Source of the DNA: Rhea pennata
Taxonomy: Eukaryota > Chordata > Aves > Rheiformes > Rheidae
Assembly: GCF_028389875.1 (NCBI RefSeq)
Contig: NC_084672.1
Coordinates: 12,205,958-12,269,957, forward strand
DNA: 64,000 nucleotides
Reading direction: 5' to 3'
How positions within the stretch are numbered: position 1 is the first letter of the stretch; each line of letters begins with the position of its first letter. Of the stretch, positions 12,101-27,100 are shown piece by piece. A model generated the notes under the pieces. It did not search any database. It was not told the DNA's origin and saw only the letters and a list, made by a program, of their open reading frames with translations. The position numbers and the translations under genes are program-made.

Positions 12101-15100
12101 CATGCCCCAGAGGCCTGCCTCCCCCGCGTGCCCGTTGCGGGCCTTGGCCCACGCAGCTGGGCTTCCTCCTCGCATCTGCAGGGGATGCCCATGCTGCTCC
12201 ATGACGCAGAGCATGCTTTGCCTGGGGCAGTACCCGGGCCGCCAGGCTGGGAAGTGCTCTCGGGGGCACTGGTTTAGAGGTAATGTTCCTCTTCATAAGA
12301 CAAGGGGACTCTTCTATTGCACGTGGCAGAACCTCGCGTATCCCTGGATAGCCCGAGTTGGTGATGGTAGTGCATCGAGAAATCCACTTTTCCATACACC
12401 TTTCTGTGCAAAGAAAGTTAAAATTGTTCTTGCACCAAGATCACCATAAACTAGTTGGCAACAGGAATGAAAGGCTATTCAAACACCGCACATTGAAGCT
12501 ACAGCTCAGTTGGATCATTATCCTTCCAGGGGACAAATGGGAGGGCAGTTAAACAGCCAAACCCACACCGAAAATGGATGCCTTTTCCTCCCATAGTAAT
12601 TCCATTCCCATGTTTAAATGTCAAAATTAGATTACAATTTTATATGGGAAAAGGAAAAATTGGTTTAAAGAATACCTCATTTAGGAAGAAAAAAACATTT
12701 TATGGTTAAGGGAATACACTGTTTAACAGAAGAATATCCTTTTGTGGTGAGTCTTATAAATACTTAATGTCCCACAACCACCGCACACTAAATGTTCTGT
12801 GAAGCACTCAAGTCCAAGCCAAAATTATAGCATAGTGCACCTTAGAAAGTAATAAATATTATTTGTTCTAGAGATGCTCACAAGCCACAAGTACAATCCA
12901 TGTGTAAACATTTGCAAGGAGGATTTAAACTCAGGATTTTGAGTTGGCCAAGGAACAACTACCAGAAGGCTCGCGAGGCTTTATGCACCATCTGTACTTC
13001 TCCAAACCTGGGGAGCAAGTGGGCTGTGTAGTGAAGATGCTGCAGAAATCCTTTATTACCTGCCTCCTGTCCATACCATTTGTCTTTGAGCTCTGGCATT
13101 CTGATTTCGTCAGTCTTACATAAGCATATAAACTTTATATAAGTATACAGTATACATACTTGTTGCTGGAACAGTAGAGGGGAAGGTGGACTTAAGGCTA
13201 AAATAATATATCTAAAGCATTTTCAGGTCCTTAAACATAAGACACAATATAAGTACAAAACGTTATTTGTAACTGTCACCAGACTTCGAATAATGCAAAA
13301 AATGAAAAATGCTTACAATTTATATTCAGCTACAGAACTGAGAACCAATAAATGATTTAACTAATATATGAAATAGTTAACTAATATTAATAGTCAATAT
13401 TTAACTAGTAGTTATAACATTAATACTTCATTTCTCATGCAAGTATTTTACACTTTATAGTATTTTATCAGAAATGATGATAAAATGTTTACAGGGGAAG
13501 ATATCTTATATTGCATGTAAAATAAAGTTCAGTAACATTCTGAAATTCTCCACAGAGATTACTTATCAGTACATTTTCTCTTGCATGAAGAAGCCAGGTT
13601 TTGTCATTAAAATATAATGGGAAAGTAGAGGGGAAGAAAGAAAAATATTTTTGTCAAATAGCCACTGCTTTCTCAAAGCCAACATAAAATGTAATTTGTT
13701 TAGTGTGTAACAAAAACAAACAGTGGATTTAGATTCCTTCTCTCTGTATCTGTCTTATTTCTTCTTTGCATATAGTTTTGCAGAAATCTGTTATTTAATT
13801 TTATATCGTACGTGCAAAGAGGCTTACAGTATAAACCCATTTTAATTGGCCTTATCAAATGAAATCATGGTCATGCAAATTTAAGAGATTCCATTCAGCA
13901 AACATCTGCAAACACTATTCTGAGCCACAGTATTAGATTTCCTTTGACTTTCTTCTATTGCTTTTATGCTAGTTTTTCATCCAGGCTTTGGTTTTTGGAA
14001 AAAAAAATTAAATAACTTGTATAAACAATTCAGTTCTACAGAACTGTAGAATTTTGTTTTACAAACTGGGTATATGGAGTATAAACATGTGTCAGTCACT
14101 AGTCTTATGTTGTTTCATAAAGGGGAGAGTAAAGGGACAATATAAAAGATTTAGAACCCTACAGTTTCCCATGAAAATGTTAGAAAGTACAGGTATATGG
14201 TTCAGTATAGTCCTCATATACATACATCACAGTTATCGTGATATCTTTATCCAGATAAAGAGCTGGATAAGATACTGTATTCCATGCTGGTACCCTTCCA
14301 GCAGTGTAATTAGACAATAATATAATTTTACACTCTCTCATACCATTGGGACACAAAACAAGCATTGTAGATTCAAAATCTGGTTCCTGGTCAATAAATA
14401 ATGTTTACACTAGTTCCCTATAGACAGATTATCAAAATATAAGCATCTGTGTGTGTATATGTATATATATGTTATTAATAAATATACATAAAATATATAC
14501 CTCTCTGAAACCATTCAATGCAAATTAATCACTTCATACATCTTCCCTATTATTTAGTACTATTAGCAACCCTACTGTAATTGTAAGAATGGTAAGAACA
14601 ATTCTTACAGAAGCATTTAATGTGTGCCCATACTCATGACTACCTGATGTAATCATCAGCAGGAATACATAGGAGATATTTTAAATATTAAATTATTCAC
14701 CTTCACCAACACTTTTCTAAAATTAAAAAATATTGCCAGTGACAGGGGCTTATTTCTCAGGATATATCTAGAAAACATGTTACCCAGTGCACATTTTATG
14801 AAGTGATCAAGTTTGTCATGTCAAAAGTAGAAACACAAGCTCCACCCATACTGGTCTTTAACATCAGTTAAGGGAGAGCGTTCAGGATTCATTTTCATGG
14901 TGCTGTCTATCCAAAATGTTTGGTTTTGTTAGAACCATGGTTTAAAATAAAGCCTAGCTTACATTTTTTCTTCCCCAGAATAAAAGTTGGGTTATTTAGA
15001 GATGATTCCAAAACAATACAGACTAATGTAAAACAGTAAGTGATCTGCTATTGCTACCATTTTAGAAACAATTCAATCAAAATCAGCTTCACACTATTTT

Positions 15101-18100
15101 AGGTTAAATGTTAGAATGAAAATCATAAGATCAGTTCTTTCAGTTGCCCCCTAAGATTCTGGGAAACTATTCTGGCAAGACTCCTATGTGCATTACTTTA
15201 TTAATATATAAACAATTTATGTAATACAAATATTGTAAACTAAAAAAATACTATCTCATATACACTTACCATCTTGTGTGTTTTGACTAAGGATCTGAGT
15301 GTGGAGCTCCTCCAGGCTAATTCCCAGGCATTTACAAATTTCCTCTTTGCTGTAAGGCTCAGGGTGAAATACCTCCTCGACAATGGTCAGCATTTCCTCT
15401 AGGCTAACTCCTAGCTTGACTTGCACATCTTGGAGTTTCAACATTTTTTTCCAGTCCAAGCCCTTTGACTTTGAGAGAAGCTAAAATTAAAAAATAATAA
15501 TAATAATACTTTGCCTTCTAGTTTTAAACTAACATTAAATTGTCTGTAAGCAGCATTAAGACTAATACTTTCTTGTCAGTTCTTGATCAGGAACCATCAA
15601 AAACCATTTTCTATCACTACACAGCAGATAACCATTACATTTATTTATAAAAGGTCTGTGAATGAAAGATATCTCTCTCCCCCACACACTCTGGTTAGCC
15701 ATTCTCTGTAAAAACCCTACTGGCATTATTTGTTTGGATATCAGATCCACTGATTCCTCCTTAAAGTTTTCAGCCTTACAAAAAGGTTATGATGGGTCAG
15801 TTGGAATCTGCTCTGTTCCTTCGTGATTACTATTAGGCTAATTAGTTATAGATAAACAGATGGATGGATGGATATTTTTTTGATCCAACATGTATGTAAT
15901 GCTTTAAGTCTTTGTGATGTTTTGGCAATTGTCAGTAGTTATTTTAACACACGAGAGTCCTTAAAGGAGAAATGTCAGAGAGAGTTTTCTGTAGGTCACT
16001 GGAATGTGAGGATGTTCTCCTATGCCTAGTGAAAATAGCTGAGGGCTTTCCTCATGTTTTCATGAGGTGGAATATTTCTAGTATTATAAATGATAGGGTA
16101 TTATTAAGTGGTCATTCTGGAATCCTACTGATGACATACTATCTTTAATTTCAACAGACTACAACAGTGTTAAAAGACAGCTTAGTGGGACTTGCCAAGG
16201 TAGTTTTACTGGATTTATGAGTACATGACATGCTTCCAATTCTGCACCATTTAAACTGAGATTAAAGCTTCCAGAAATGCCAGATCAGGCTGTATGTTTG
16301 CAGAGTGTTTGAAGCAGTGCAGGAAGACCAAGGAAAGAAATCTTGTTTTGAATCTCTCATCAACAGGGCCAAGATTTCACCCAGTATGTTTTGTTATTCT
16401 TTTCAATAAACACAGATTTTGAGCAAGACTTGTTTGAAATCTTTTAGGCCTCAATTCAGAAAAGCTATGTGTTTAACTTCCTAGGTTAAAAAATGCATGG
16501 GATTTGCATACATGCCTGAAAAGAATTTGCTTCACTTTGTGCAAAGTTACAGCATAAAACTGGTGGTTTAAACAGGAGATCTACTCAGTTATCTGCAGCA
16601 GATTTTACCTTGCTGCTCTCATCCAACTTAACTTTGCAGGGACTTTTCCAGTTTTGCTGTATTGCAGTATATAAAAATTAACCACTTTTGGTGCCATCTA
16701 GTGTCTTGTTAAGGTTTATGTGAAACTTAGTAGAGCAGAACAAACAAAATCCAATCAAAAGCCCAATCATATGACAAAAACAGCGTTTTATGTCCAGTGG
16801 TAGAGAAAGAAGCAACAGCATTTAGTGGCTAACACAGAAATCAGAGTTAGAAAATTTTCAGGTAAAACACTGATTAGGTCTCTTCTAGCCTGGTTTTCAA
16901 AGGCTAAATAAATGGAAATTTCTTTCCCCATAACTTAATCTTGATGTTTAGCACCCCCTAGACTTTAGTATCAGAAACTTAGGGAAAAAAAAAAAATAAT
17001 GCTCTATAATTCAACAAAATCTTTCTACATTTTTAGTAATTTCTCATATGTATTGTCACATCTATTCCCATTTCTATTCTTGAAGAAAAAAGGCCCATTT
17101 CAGATGAGCTGCCTACTGTGGCATTTTACAGAAGAAATATTCTAAATGGAAAGTGACCCCTTCAGACCAGTGGGTAGGGGTTAGAACTTTTTTGCTTACA
17201 GCAAAATTTCAATTCTAACATCACTGAGAAAAATGTTAAGGGCAAACAGAAAGCATTTTAAAAGACATCTAGCTGCAGCAACTAGAATTCTAATGGACAC
17301 AGAACAGAAATTGGAAAAAAATCTCATCTATTAAATGTACAAAAGTAATCCCAATACTGATCCCACAGTTGGACATTTTCCTGATGATCTCTGACTAGAT
17401 GGATTAAAGATGTGGACATCATTCAGCTGGCTCTCAACTGCCAGGATATAGTATCTCTAGCCTTTGCTGTCCAAGACAGGCACAGTGGAGCACTGTAAGT
17501 AACTGTAAGAGGAAAACACACTCAATACATGATAGGACAAATATAAATACAAGAAAGCCTGACTAGGAATAGTTATAGGAATACTAAGCCCTTATATAGC
17601 AACATCGCCTTCTTATGCTTTACATCTCTATAATGCCATCTCAGCATCTTTCCACATTTAACAAATGTTAGCTGATTTAACGGCATCCCAGTTTGCAGAT
17701 ATTCTTGGCACCACACTGTAGCTGAAAGTAAAGTGAAACACACGCTATGAAGCATGGGGAGAGCTTAGTATTGACTAATGCTCATATTCATCCTGCAGCT
17801 CCTACTGTGTGAGTCTTCTGAAATACAAAGTACATGTTAATGTCCTTTGGATTTGAGTGTTCTGTGGAACATGAGAGATTCTAAACATACCGTTTAATGG
17901 AGTATAGGAAAGCACTCAGAGGCTACACCAAAGAGTACAATATAACAACAGGGGGAAAGAATAGGAAAGCGAGAGAATAACGTCCAGAAGAAAAGGGAAG
18001 GGAGCATGCCCTGAAAAAGATAAATGTGAGGATAATCAAGAGCTCGCTTGCTGTAGGACAGAGCAATTTCAAAATGTTCTACACTAATGCCAGCGAGGAT

Positions 18101-21100
18101 ATGTTGTGTTGGTATCTTTACTGAAATGGAGCTTTCTGCAAAGAGTGTGAAATATTAGAATAAAAGCAGGAGAGGGAAAAAGTCTACCCTAAGGCACTTA
18201 CTGATAAGAATTTCCTTTAAAACATTATTGTGAGGCCCAGCATGCTACTTCGTAGTTGTATTACCTTAATGGTGCTTAAAGAACTTCCCTGCTTCCACTT
18301 ACATACCTGCCCTCTTTCACCCCACTGTGATCTGTTCCTAAAGATAGGCTCAACGTTTTTTCCTGGCTCAACATATTTTCTGTGTGTGTGTAGCTTTCTG
18401 TCTGGGTAGCATATGTTCAAAAATACAGGTGTATGTTGTTAGTCTCCTTAAAATAATGTATCTGCTAAAGGTACTTTTTCAGAGATTACATCACATGAGC
18501 ATAAAAAAGTCATCTTTCCTCCCCTCCTTTTGCAGTTTACTACACATGACCAATAATTTAAAGTAATTTAGAAAACTGATGTAATTCATAAAATCTAGCA
18601 TATGGATCAATATTTCAAAAGGCCTTACGACCTAACACATTTTGTGCTAAGGTTTACCTTTTAAAATAAGACACATACAAAGGTGTCTCTTACGCAAAAT
18701 TTTCAAAGGAAACTCTTCCTAAAAGAGCTAGTCAATTAAGTGTCCTAAATTAGAAGTTTTTCAAATATGCCAGAACCTACACACAGAGGTTCTTTCTTTA
18801 ATTCTATTGAGGGTATAAGAATCTTGTTGTTAACTTTAATGACAACAGCTTTAACTATGGTCACTGGTGCTATTATTTGTACCATATCTTATATACTGCT
18901 AAAATGCAGCTGTTCTTCATACTAGTGTTTAAAGCCCATTCAAAAAGCCATCTGAAGTTTAGCTTCCCTCCTGGAAAACCATTCCAACCACCACATTTTG
19001 AATTGTTTTGTCAGTATCTGATAAACTCTACAGATCTCTTTTTTATTTTTTTTTAAGCATTAACGATGGTAACTTTTCATAGAATTGTTATGCCAGCACA
19101 TACTCAAAATCTATTTGAGCATTGCTCAGATTTTGACCTGTCTTCTGGCAAGGACTTTCACAGTGCACTTTTTAAAACTTTTGTCTGAACTTTGTGACCC
19201 TAATTCTATTCTGTCAGAGAACACTCTGTTAGATATAGTTGCAGTGAATTGGTGTACTTACTCCTCACTTCAATCAAAGAATAACCCTCTCTGTTTCTAA
19301 AATAGACTCCAATCTATGTATCCAATCCATGTATCTACATCTTCCTAAACATGGTCTATCAAATCCAGAATGAAAGTGGAACTTGGATTTGTCATATTCA
19401 GATTCCATATATTTTAGAGCTAGTTGCAAACTGTAACCTGGCAGCACAACCTAAATGTTTAGCTTTGAGTCAATCCTCTTTAAACTTCTTGCTAATGTAT
19501 GTGCTGCTATTCAGCACTTTCAGTAATATTTCCAGGTTTCTAACCAGTGGCTTTGATGTACTCTAAATCCTAGAAAATAAACACCTATTACCATATATAC
19601 ATATAAATATGTGACCACACTGGTTGCTTTCCATTATTTGTCATTATTCAGCTTTAATTAGAAACAGTCTATTTTTATTAACTAAGAATATCTCGCTGAA
19701 AAATAGACATATTACCACCATTCAAATATAATACAAAATAAATAGAACTGAATCACAAAACCTTCTATATAAGGGCACAGTCCTTATACTTCCATTAAAC
19801 TCTGCAGGAGTTCTGTTTCTGCACAGATGGAGGCGTCTGGTTCTGGAAAAAAAAAAGCTAAAGTAGCACCTAGCCAGGTGTTAAAGTAGAGACATGATTG
19901 GTCAGAAGTGGGGAAAAGCACATACTTACATGAAGGTTTCATTAGAGTTTGACAAAAGCCATACGTTACCTTTGTAGCCAGACGGCACTCCATTACCCTA
20001 ATATTGTAATGAGAAGTTGCTGCTTTATTCATTTCAATGCAACTGTTAGCAATAACAAACGTTGCTCCACTTGGAAGTCTAACATCAGTTGCCCTCAGAG
20101 GACTGAACTCTATCAACTTGGCCTATCGGAAGAAAAATGAATGGTTAGTTTTAATTTACTACTAGCTAACAGTGCACTTAGTTACATAAATCAAATGCAA
20201 ATTTGCATGTTTTTTCTCTTGAAAAATCCATGGACAGTTAATGAAGGAAACTGACATGAAACAGTGAGAAAAGAGGTTTAACCTCACTGGCCAAGTTACA
20301 CAGACGTTTCAAACCTTCTCCTTGTAGCTGGATTTTAAAATGTTTCCATTAAGTTTTTGGTTTTTTTCAGAGTTTCGCAGAACCCCACCCAACCTATTTT
20401 TCTTGCTTGTTTTAAGACTACAGTTTTTCTTTGATCTACAGAAAAGTACAGACCTGGCTGAAGCTAACGTGTGTGCTACTAGAAATAAGGGGCTTCACAT
20501 TCCCCTGCCATCCACCAATGCCCATCTCCCTCTTAGTCTGCTGATTTCTTACTAAACCAAGATTCAGTTCACCGAGGCATAGAATGTTAACAAAATTTTA
20601 GAAATGACTGGATACAGTTATGTTACCTACAGACAATCAGAGAAATCGACCAAAACGATATATAAAATTGTAGTTACTGTCTCCCTTTTTCTGAGATAAG
20701 ATTTTCTTGCCTCACTGTGCCTTACACGGGCTGAGTGTTCCCAACATGTTCCCAACAATTTGTGACCTTTTCATGGAATAAGCTAGGAATCCATTAATTA
20801 AAAAATTCAGGATGTAATGTAATCAAGAGATTAAATCCACATCTGGATTTTCACTGGGATAAGTTGTAAATCATGTACCCTGCTTTGGCTTTTCAGAATA
20901 GTCTGTAATTCTGCAAGCAGGGATGTCTTACTGGTTTTGGCATTATTCACCCCCAGAGAGTTCCTTAAGCAGCTAGAGTGCTAAATAAACAATGACAAAT
21001 CTGGTTGTACATTATGTCCAGCATGTGTGTTACTCCCTGCCACTGAGATTCTGAACTACTTCACAAAACTACTATCAAGGAAGACAAGCTCGCTTACATT

Positions 21101-24100
21101 TAAGTATACCCATTTAAGAACTGCTACATTAGATCAGAATGCACCACTAAGCTGGGCCAGTGTCCCATTTCTGACAGCTGCCATAAAAGGACATTTAGAG
21201 AGGGTATAAAAATGAGACATAAAAAACGATCTTTCTGTTATATTCTTGCTTCTTCTCAGAAGCAGAGAGTATGGTGGTTATACTTGCACTCGAAGATGCA
21301 TCAGACTCTTATATTTAATTGTCACAAATAGGCTAATATTCTATCAAGGCATCCAATAAGGTCCTTTCTGAACCCTTTTCAAACTTTTAGCTTCCACAAT
21401 GTACTGTATTTCTCAATTTAACAATGAATGTTTTGAAAAAAACAAACTTCCTCTTGTTTGTTTTTAACAAGCTGCTTGTTAATTTCACTGTGTTTTTATT
21501 AGTTCTTCTGTTATGAAAAACAGTGAATTCCCAATTTACTTTCTCTTACCCATTCAGGACTTTACAGACCTCCAAAATATCACCCTCAAAGATGTTTGTT
21601 TCCTGAGCTGAGGACATTTCTTTTCTGATCTTTCCTAATATTCACTTTGCCTTTTGATCACTACCTCCAAGTCTCCATTTATGTGATCCTCTGTATGTCT
21701 GCAACTTCCTTCAGCATGGGTGTAGCTCTGTGTGTGCTACTAACAGTTTAAAGTGTGAAGGAAAGGTGTAAAGTAGGTACAGGCAATGTTGTGAAATTGA
21801 AAACACGTATGTCTCATGGTGGAAATAAACATATTCTGTGTAATTCTAGGAAACAGCATATTTTTTTATAGACTCATCTAAGATGTGGCATATGGCCCCT
21901 AAACCATGGAAATATAAAATCCCTTCAAATAAGTTATAAGCAAAATAAGGTTTTTCATGAGAGGCTACATTAATTTCAATAAATGTATTTTGACAGGTTT
22001 TAGGTTCGAATATTGAATTTTGAGGTCCTGTGCATCTTCTAGGGCAGTAGATGGATTCCGTTGTAAATTCCACTGTGAGTACTCATGCACAGCTTGGCAG
22101 GTCCTATAGATCACTGCCAATCCACCTTCTGTTACCACATTTAAGACAGCTAAATACCTTTCACATCAGAATCCAGCCACAGAATTGTCTGGTATTAGCA
22201 AAACTGGGGGAAAAAATGTCCATTGTCCTTGTAATTAGATCTGGCAAAAACTCCTAGAACTGTTTGGTTATAAGAAGTTTCAAGAAAGCATTTTTGTAAT
22301 AATTATCCCATTTGCACTGAATACAGGACATACCGAACATTTAGATTTCATTATATGGGAAATATTCTAAGTTCAGTGATAAATTAGCCACGCAATATGG
22401 AAGTTTGTGCTCTCCCAGAATATCTTTCTCCACGTCTTTTTATGTTCTCCTCTTTCCATTTCTCATTTCCTTCAAACCTGTCGTACTCAATTGTACATAA
22501 GTTTACGCACAATTCCTGTTTCACTCCTATAGAAATAGAGCTTATACTGCTTGCCAAGGTATTCCTATTTCTCCTCTGTCTGCTAGATAAATGTTAAAAT
22601 ATTGTTTTTTTACATTAATTAACAGTACATTGTTAGTTTAGATTACAAAGATCACGTACAGTTCCTTCTTCTGCCAGAAAAGATATTGACTGGTCCATTC
22701 CTCCACCTTCTGTGCCGATGTAACGTTCACTCTTTGCACAAATTTCTGCAAGTTCTACCTGAGAAAACATTCAATGTGAACTTTCAGCCAAGACAAAAGA
22801 TCCTACTTTTACAGTGCTTAGATACAAACTTGTGAGAAAATGAAGGAGAGAAAGGTAGACCTCTGAGACCATTGTATATTGCATAGTAAGTGCTGTAAGC
22901 TAGTATCAACCAAGATGCCACATAGTCCCTTTTTCCTTTTGCTCTGAAAGAAAAGAACAAATTATTCAGCCTCTACTGAGCCTATTATAGTCCAATGCTT
23001 TTCACATTATTCTAATTTAGATGTTCCACGCCAGTAGTTCTCCCCCCACCTTCCTCATTCATCTCGCCCCCTCTGCCCTAACAGAAAATGATTGTTGATT
23101 TATTAATTGGATTTATCTATGTATGCATCTTGGCAGCTTATAGAATGATAGCAAGTTGTTACCTTATACTACACTAATATACTGGCTCCATAATCAGAGA
23201 TTAGGTATTGAACCTAACTCAGGAAATCTTTCTCCCTGTAAATACTCCAGTCAGTGGTGCTTGTCATTTTTCCTTGAGATGCAGTACTTTTAGTTTACAT
23301 TGTTTATCTGATATGATTTGTAATTATATGTGATTCACATTCTTCTGTGACATTTTAGGCATAGCTTACGTTCTGATACCTGGAGGTCAGAGGGTAATAT
23401 GGGTGTGCAGAATATTAGTATCACAATTGTCAAAAATAATAAATACACGAAAGCTTTCAGCCATCAGACCAAGAGAAGTCTTGGAGACTGTTTAAAAACA
23501 CAGAGTATTCACAAGGAAATAGGTCAATAGGAAAGCATGTTTCCATATACCACGGCACCTACCGCTTTGTTTCATTAAGTGCAAGGTAACCACAGGACAG
23601 CTGTGAAAAGGCCTTTAGAAAAGCAACAGCCCATTTTTTCAGTTTAGTGGCAACATCAGAGTCAGATTCCCCACTAAAGATGTAGCATCATGTGACTTAT
23701 AACAAGCTAACCAGCAAAGCAGGGACATTAACCAGCACACAACTGTAAAACACAGCAGATAGAGGCAGTAAATCACCACACCAGGAGGGAGGTATGTACA
23801 GTGCACCGGCCTGCCCACTCGCTCCACTTCTGTAACGACACCACAGACAAACTTGTAAAATTAGTGCTCAGATCAATGTAATCAGGCTGAACCACTTGCA
23901 AATTCACAAACCGCTAATTTTCTCAGCCCACAATGGAGAAATGCTCAATAAATCTTAGGCTGATAGGAGGAAGCTATCGAACGAGCATTAACAAAGTTAC
24001 TCTAAATGCTACACAGACCGGATCTCTTTGAATCAAACATCAAGGGAGTTGAGACTGTCATCAGAGACCCATGCTGGTGTTTCTGGTTAAGCAGATCCAC

Positions 24101-27100
24101 TTACAAAACTGAAAAGAACAAGGATTTATCCACCTTATACGGATGCCATACAGTGCTAAATGACCACTTAAGACCATTAATGAGTGAACATGGAGGGCAT
24201 AAGAAGCAAAGATAGTCTCTCCTTTCCTGCATTGCTTTTGTGTATTTTAAAAGGTGAGCAGAAATAATGCTTCTTTTATTTTCCTGAGAAAGTATAGAAC
24301 GGTCACACATTTGATTTTTATTTCTTTTTAACAAAAAGTGATATCCCAATACCTAACTTCTGCTGAAGGCTGAGTTTATCAAGGTTTGCTTTTCTCTCTC
24401 ATTGGAGAACTGCAGGTCCCACCTCTGGTTTGAACCTTAGATCTCTTACCCTCATCAATGGAAGTTTAATATCCAGTCATCATGTGTCCCTAATTCACTA
24501 AAAATTGGAAATAATTTTGAATGAAATGCTACTATATAGGACTCCCATACGAATGTAACATTCCTCTTTTTTTCCATTTAATGATAGAAAATATAGCAAC
24601 AGTTCTATGGAAAATAAAGAATAATCCTCCACACATGCAGCATTTTCTAGATGCTCCCTCCTCTCTGCATATGAAGGCATGCCTATTTACAAACATTTTT
24701 GCTGGCATGTGGAAATGCAGGCATGTCTCAGCCAGTTCTACGAATCTGCCCTTTGCCCCTCTGAAAACAGAGCTGATTCTGGCAGCCTTTGGCAGGATAC
24801 ATCAGACTGAGGTTCATGAATATTATTCATTGGCAGCAATAGAAACTTCTCCACATGGGTTCATACAAGACCGTGCAAATGGTACGTGCATGTTTAAGTA
24901 GGAGATGTGGCCCTGCAAAGCTGGCCTGAAGGGCAGCTCCGGAGGCACTTTCACTGTCCGTTCCACTCTTGGGCACAGCTGCCTAAGGTACTGCATTTCA
25001 TTTGCAATTGCTGGATAAAGCTTTGCAAAACTCAGAAATTCAGCATTTCACCCTTCACTTAGTCTGGCTGCATGTCATCTCCATATACAAATCAGCTACT
25101 GCTTGACTGCTGAAATCGTTTAGATTTTCTGAGTCTGGGCTTATTAAGTAAATATCAGGAGTCTTGCAGAGGAGGAATGTTCACAATTAGGCCAGTGCCA
25201 CTCCCCTGTCCCTTTACGTGGCCGGGTGAATCGTGCCTGGTTAAGCACTGGGCCTTGCTCCGTCCCGGCTCACCAGCTGTCCAGCTGCGTACGCCGGGCT
25301 GACGGCGCTGCATGAGCTTGAGCAACCTTTGTTTTGAAACTCGGCAAGGATTGGCAGGACCACCAAGTAGTAACTGGCAAGCGTTGAGAAGAACCCTCTC
25401 CACAGGACAGCCCAAGGCATCCCTGAAACATTACTTGGTTTCTAATTTAAACAGGCCCTCGCTGACACAGGCTGGCCTTCAAATACTAGGATGAGAAGCA
25501 CATGAATGGAGGGGAAATCGTCATCTGTATAGAAAGCATTTTCTACTTACTATTGAAACAAATGGGCAAATGTTTGCCTTTTTGCTAAAACTAATGAGAG
25601 GACAAAGTTCAGAGGAACTGAATTGAAACATTGGAAAATAGTGTGAAGACTCAGTTGGAGAGCCTTGTGTACATACTTAATACTTGGAAAAAGACAGTCA
25701 TATGACTGAAACTGTGAACCGAATGTCAGAAGGTCTGGGCACAATTTCTAGCTCCACGTTAAGTTTCTTGCAAGACAGGGAAAGTCCCTTTAACTCATCA
25801 TGGCTTCGTTTCCTCAATAAAATGAGGAGCATCTCTTCCCTCCTGGTAATTAGTAATCACTACTTGGGATTTTTAGATGATAATGCTGTAAGTATGTGCG
25901 ACTTCATTACTAGAAGCTGAAAAAAGAGAGATTTTTCTAAACCAGATCTCAGACTTACAGCTTCTACATAAAATAATGGACCCATAAAAAGGTCCTCAGC
26001 AGGCATTACTGTAGAGCTAGGTGAAAGCAGATGTTTGTACTTCACAAAGCAAAATGTGAAATACCGAGGAAAGAATAAACCGCACATAGGCCACGCTTCC
26101 ATTCTGTATATTCTTATCCATACAAGAGTTCACCCCGTAGAGCTAACCACAAAATGCTCTGCACACCTGAGACTCATCAGAATGGTTTCCCCATCCCTAA
26201 AGCTTTATTTCAAAAATACTAATAAATCATAATTTAAGTCTTCATAGAATTTTACAGACTTCACTTTAAAACACTCCAAAAGGCTACTGTTACCTTCAAT
26301 TTACAGACAGCACAGATGTTTACATGACTTTAAGTCATGTCGATCAGTCATAAAATTGAAATGGGAATTCAAAAATCTCCATATTTCCAATATTGTGGCT
26401 TATTTCTCTAAAGAATATAGTCTCAGAGAATCCTTTGCAGGATTGGTTTAAAATCTTTCTAAGATGATTGTAATGAAAACTGGAATAAAAAGATTTTAAA
26501 ATCAAAGTACAAATAGGTCTGAACAGAAGCATTGTAACTCCAGAAGAAAAAACAACTTCATTAAACAGATGAATCAAAAATTTCCTTCTCCCAACAGTTC
26601 TGTGATCCACATATGCTAATGTATTCTGATTTCTGTATTACTGTTCCAGGAAAGCTGTTCCAGCAGGGCTAGCTACCCCAGGCTATCATTTGTGACTATC
26701 TATCATGCAGACAGCAAGTCCTAAGCTGTCATCTACAGCAGGTATTAAACAAGCCATGTGATATTTCTGACATAATAATTAAAAAAGTAAAGCCCAAACA
26801 ACATCAGAAGATATTTCCCTTAATCTCATCTTTCATACAAACAAAAAAAAATCCTCAGGCAAGAAGAAAAACACATCTAATGCTCATGAGTAAGTAAGAG
26901 GTTGTCAGTTAGCAAAAATATATTAAAAGCCTTGGGTCAGAATACAAATATAGAACGTATTAACATAAAAGCAGCCCTAATGGGTCAGACCAAAAGTCCA
27001 GCTAACTCTGTGTCTTCTATCTAAAAGCAGCGTCCTAGTATGAGAGCAGGACTGAGTATAGATGATATTTCCCCACAACGCTCTCAGATTCCAATTACTG

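Larger units (their letters stand above)
6150..15269 (-). other. GALK2: GALK2 intron 8
   Basis: The intron is 9,120 bases. Contents are an alternating CA/CG tract at 6727, an A27 run at 9863, an inverted repeat with internal direct duplication at 10759-10807, a TG/TA tract at 14447, and GC-richer patches near 7400-7560, 9900-10220 and 12080-12300. I recognise no protein family in the open frames of these patches. Confidence 0.85.
15481..19969 (-). other. GALK2: GALK2 intron 7
   Basis: The intron is 4,489 bases and AT-rich, with a short (AAT)n run at 15490 and a (GGAT)n run at 15858. I see no gene and no recognisable interspersed repeat. Confidence 0.85.

Noticed and set aside
12021..12449. 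Overlapping open frames of about 125 codons on both strands in a GC-richer patch
   Set aside because: No recognisable motif or splice-supported extension on either strand; explained by local base composition.
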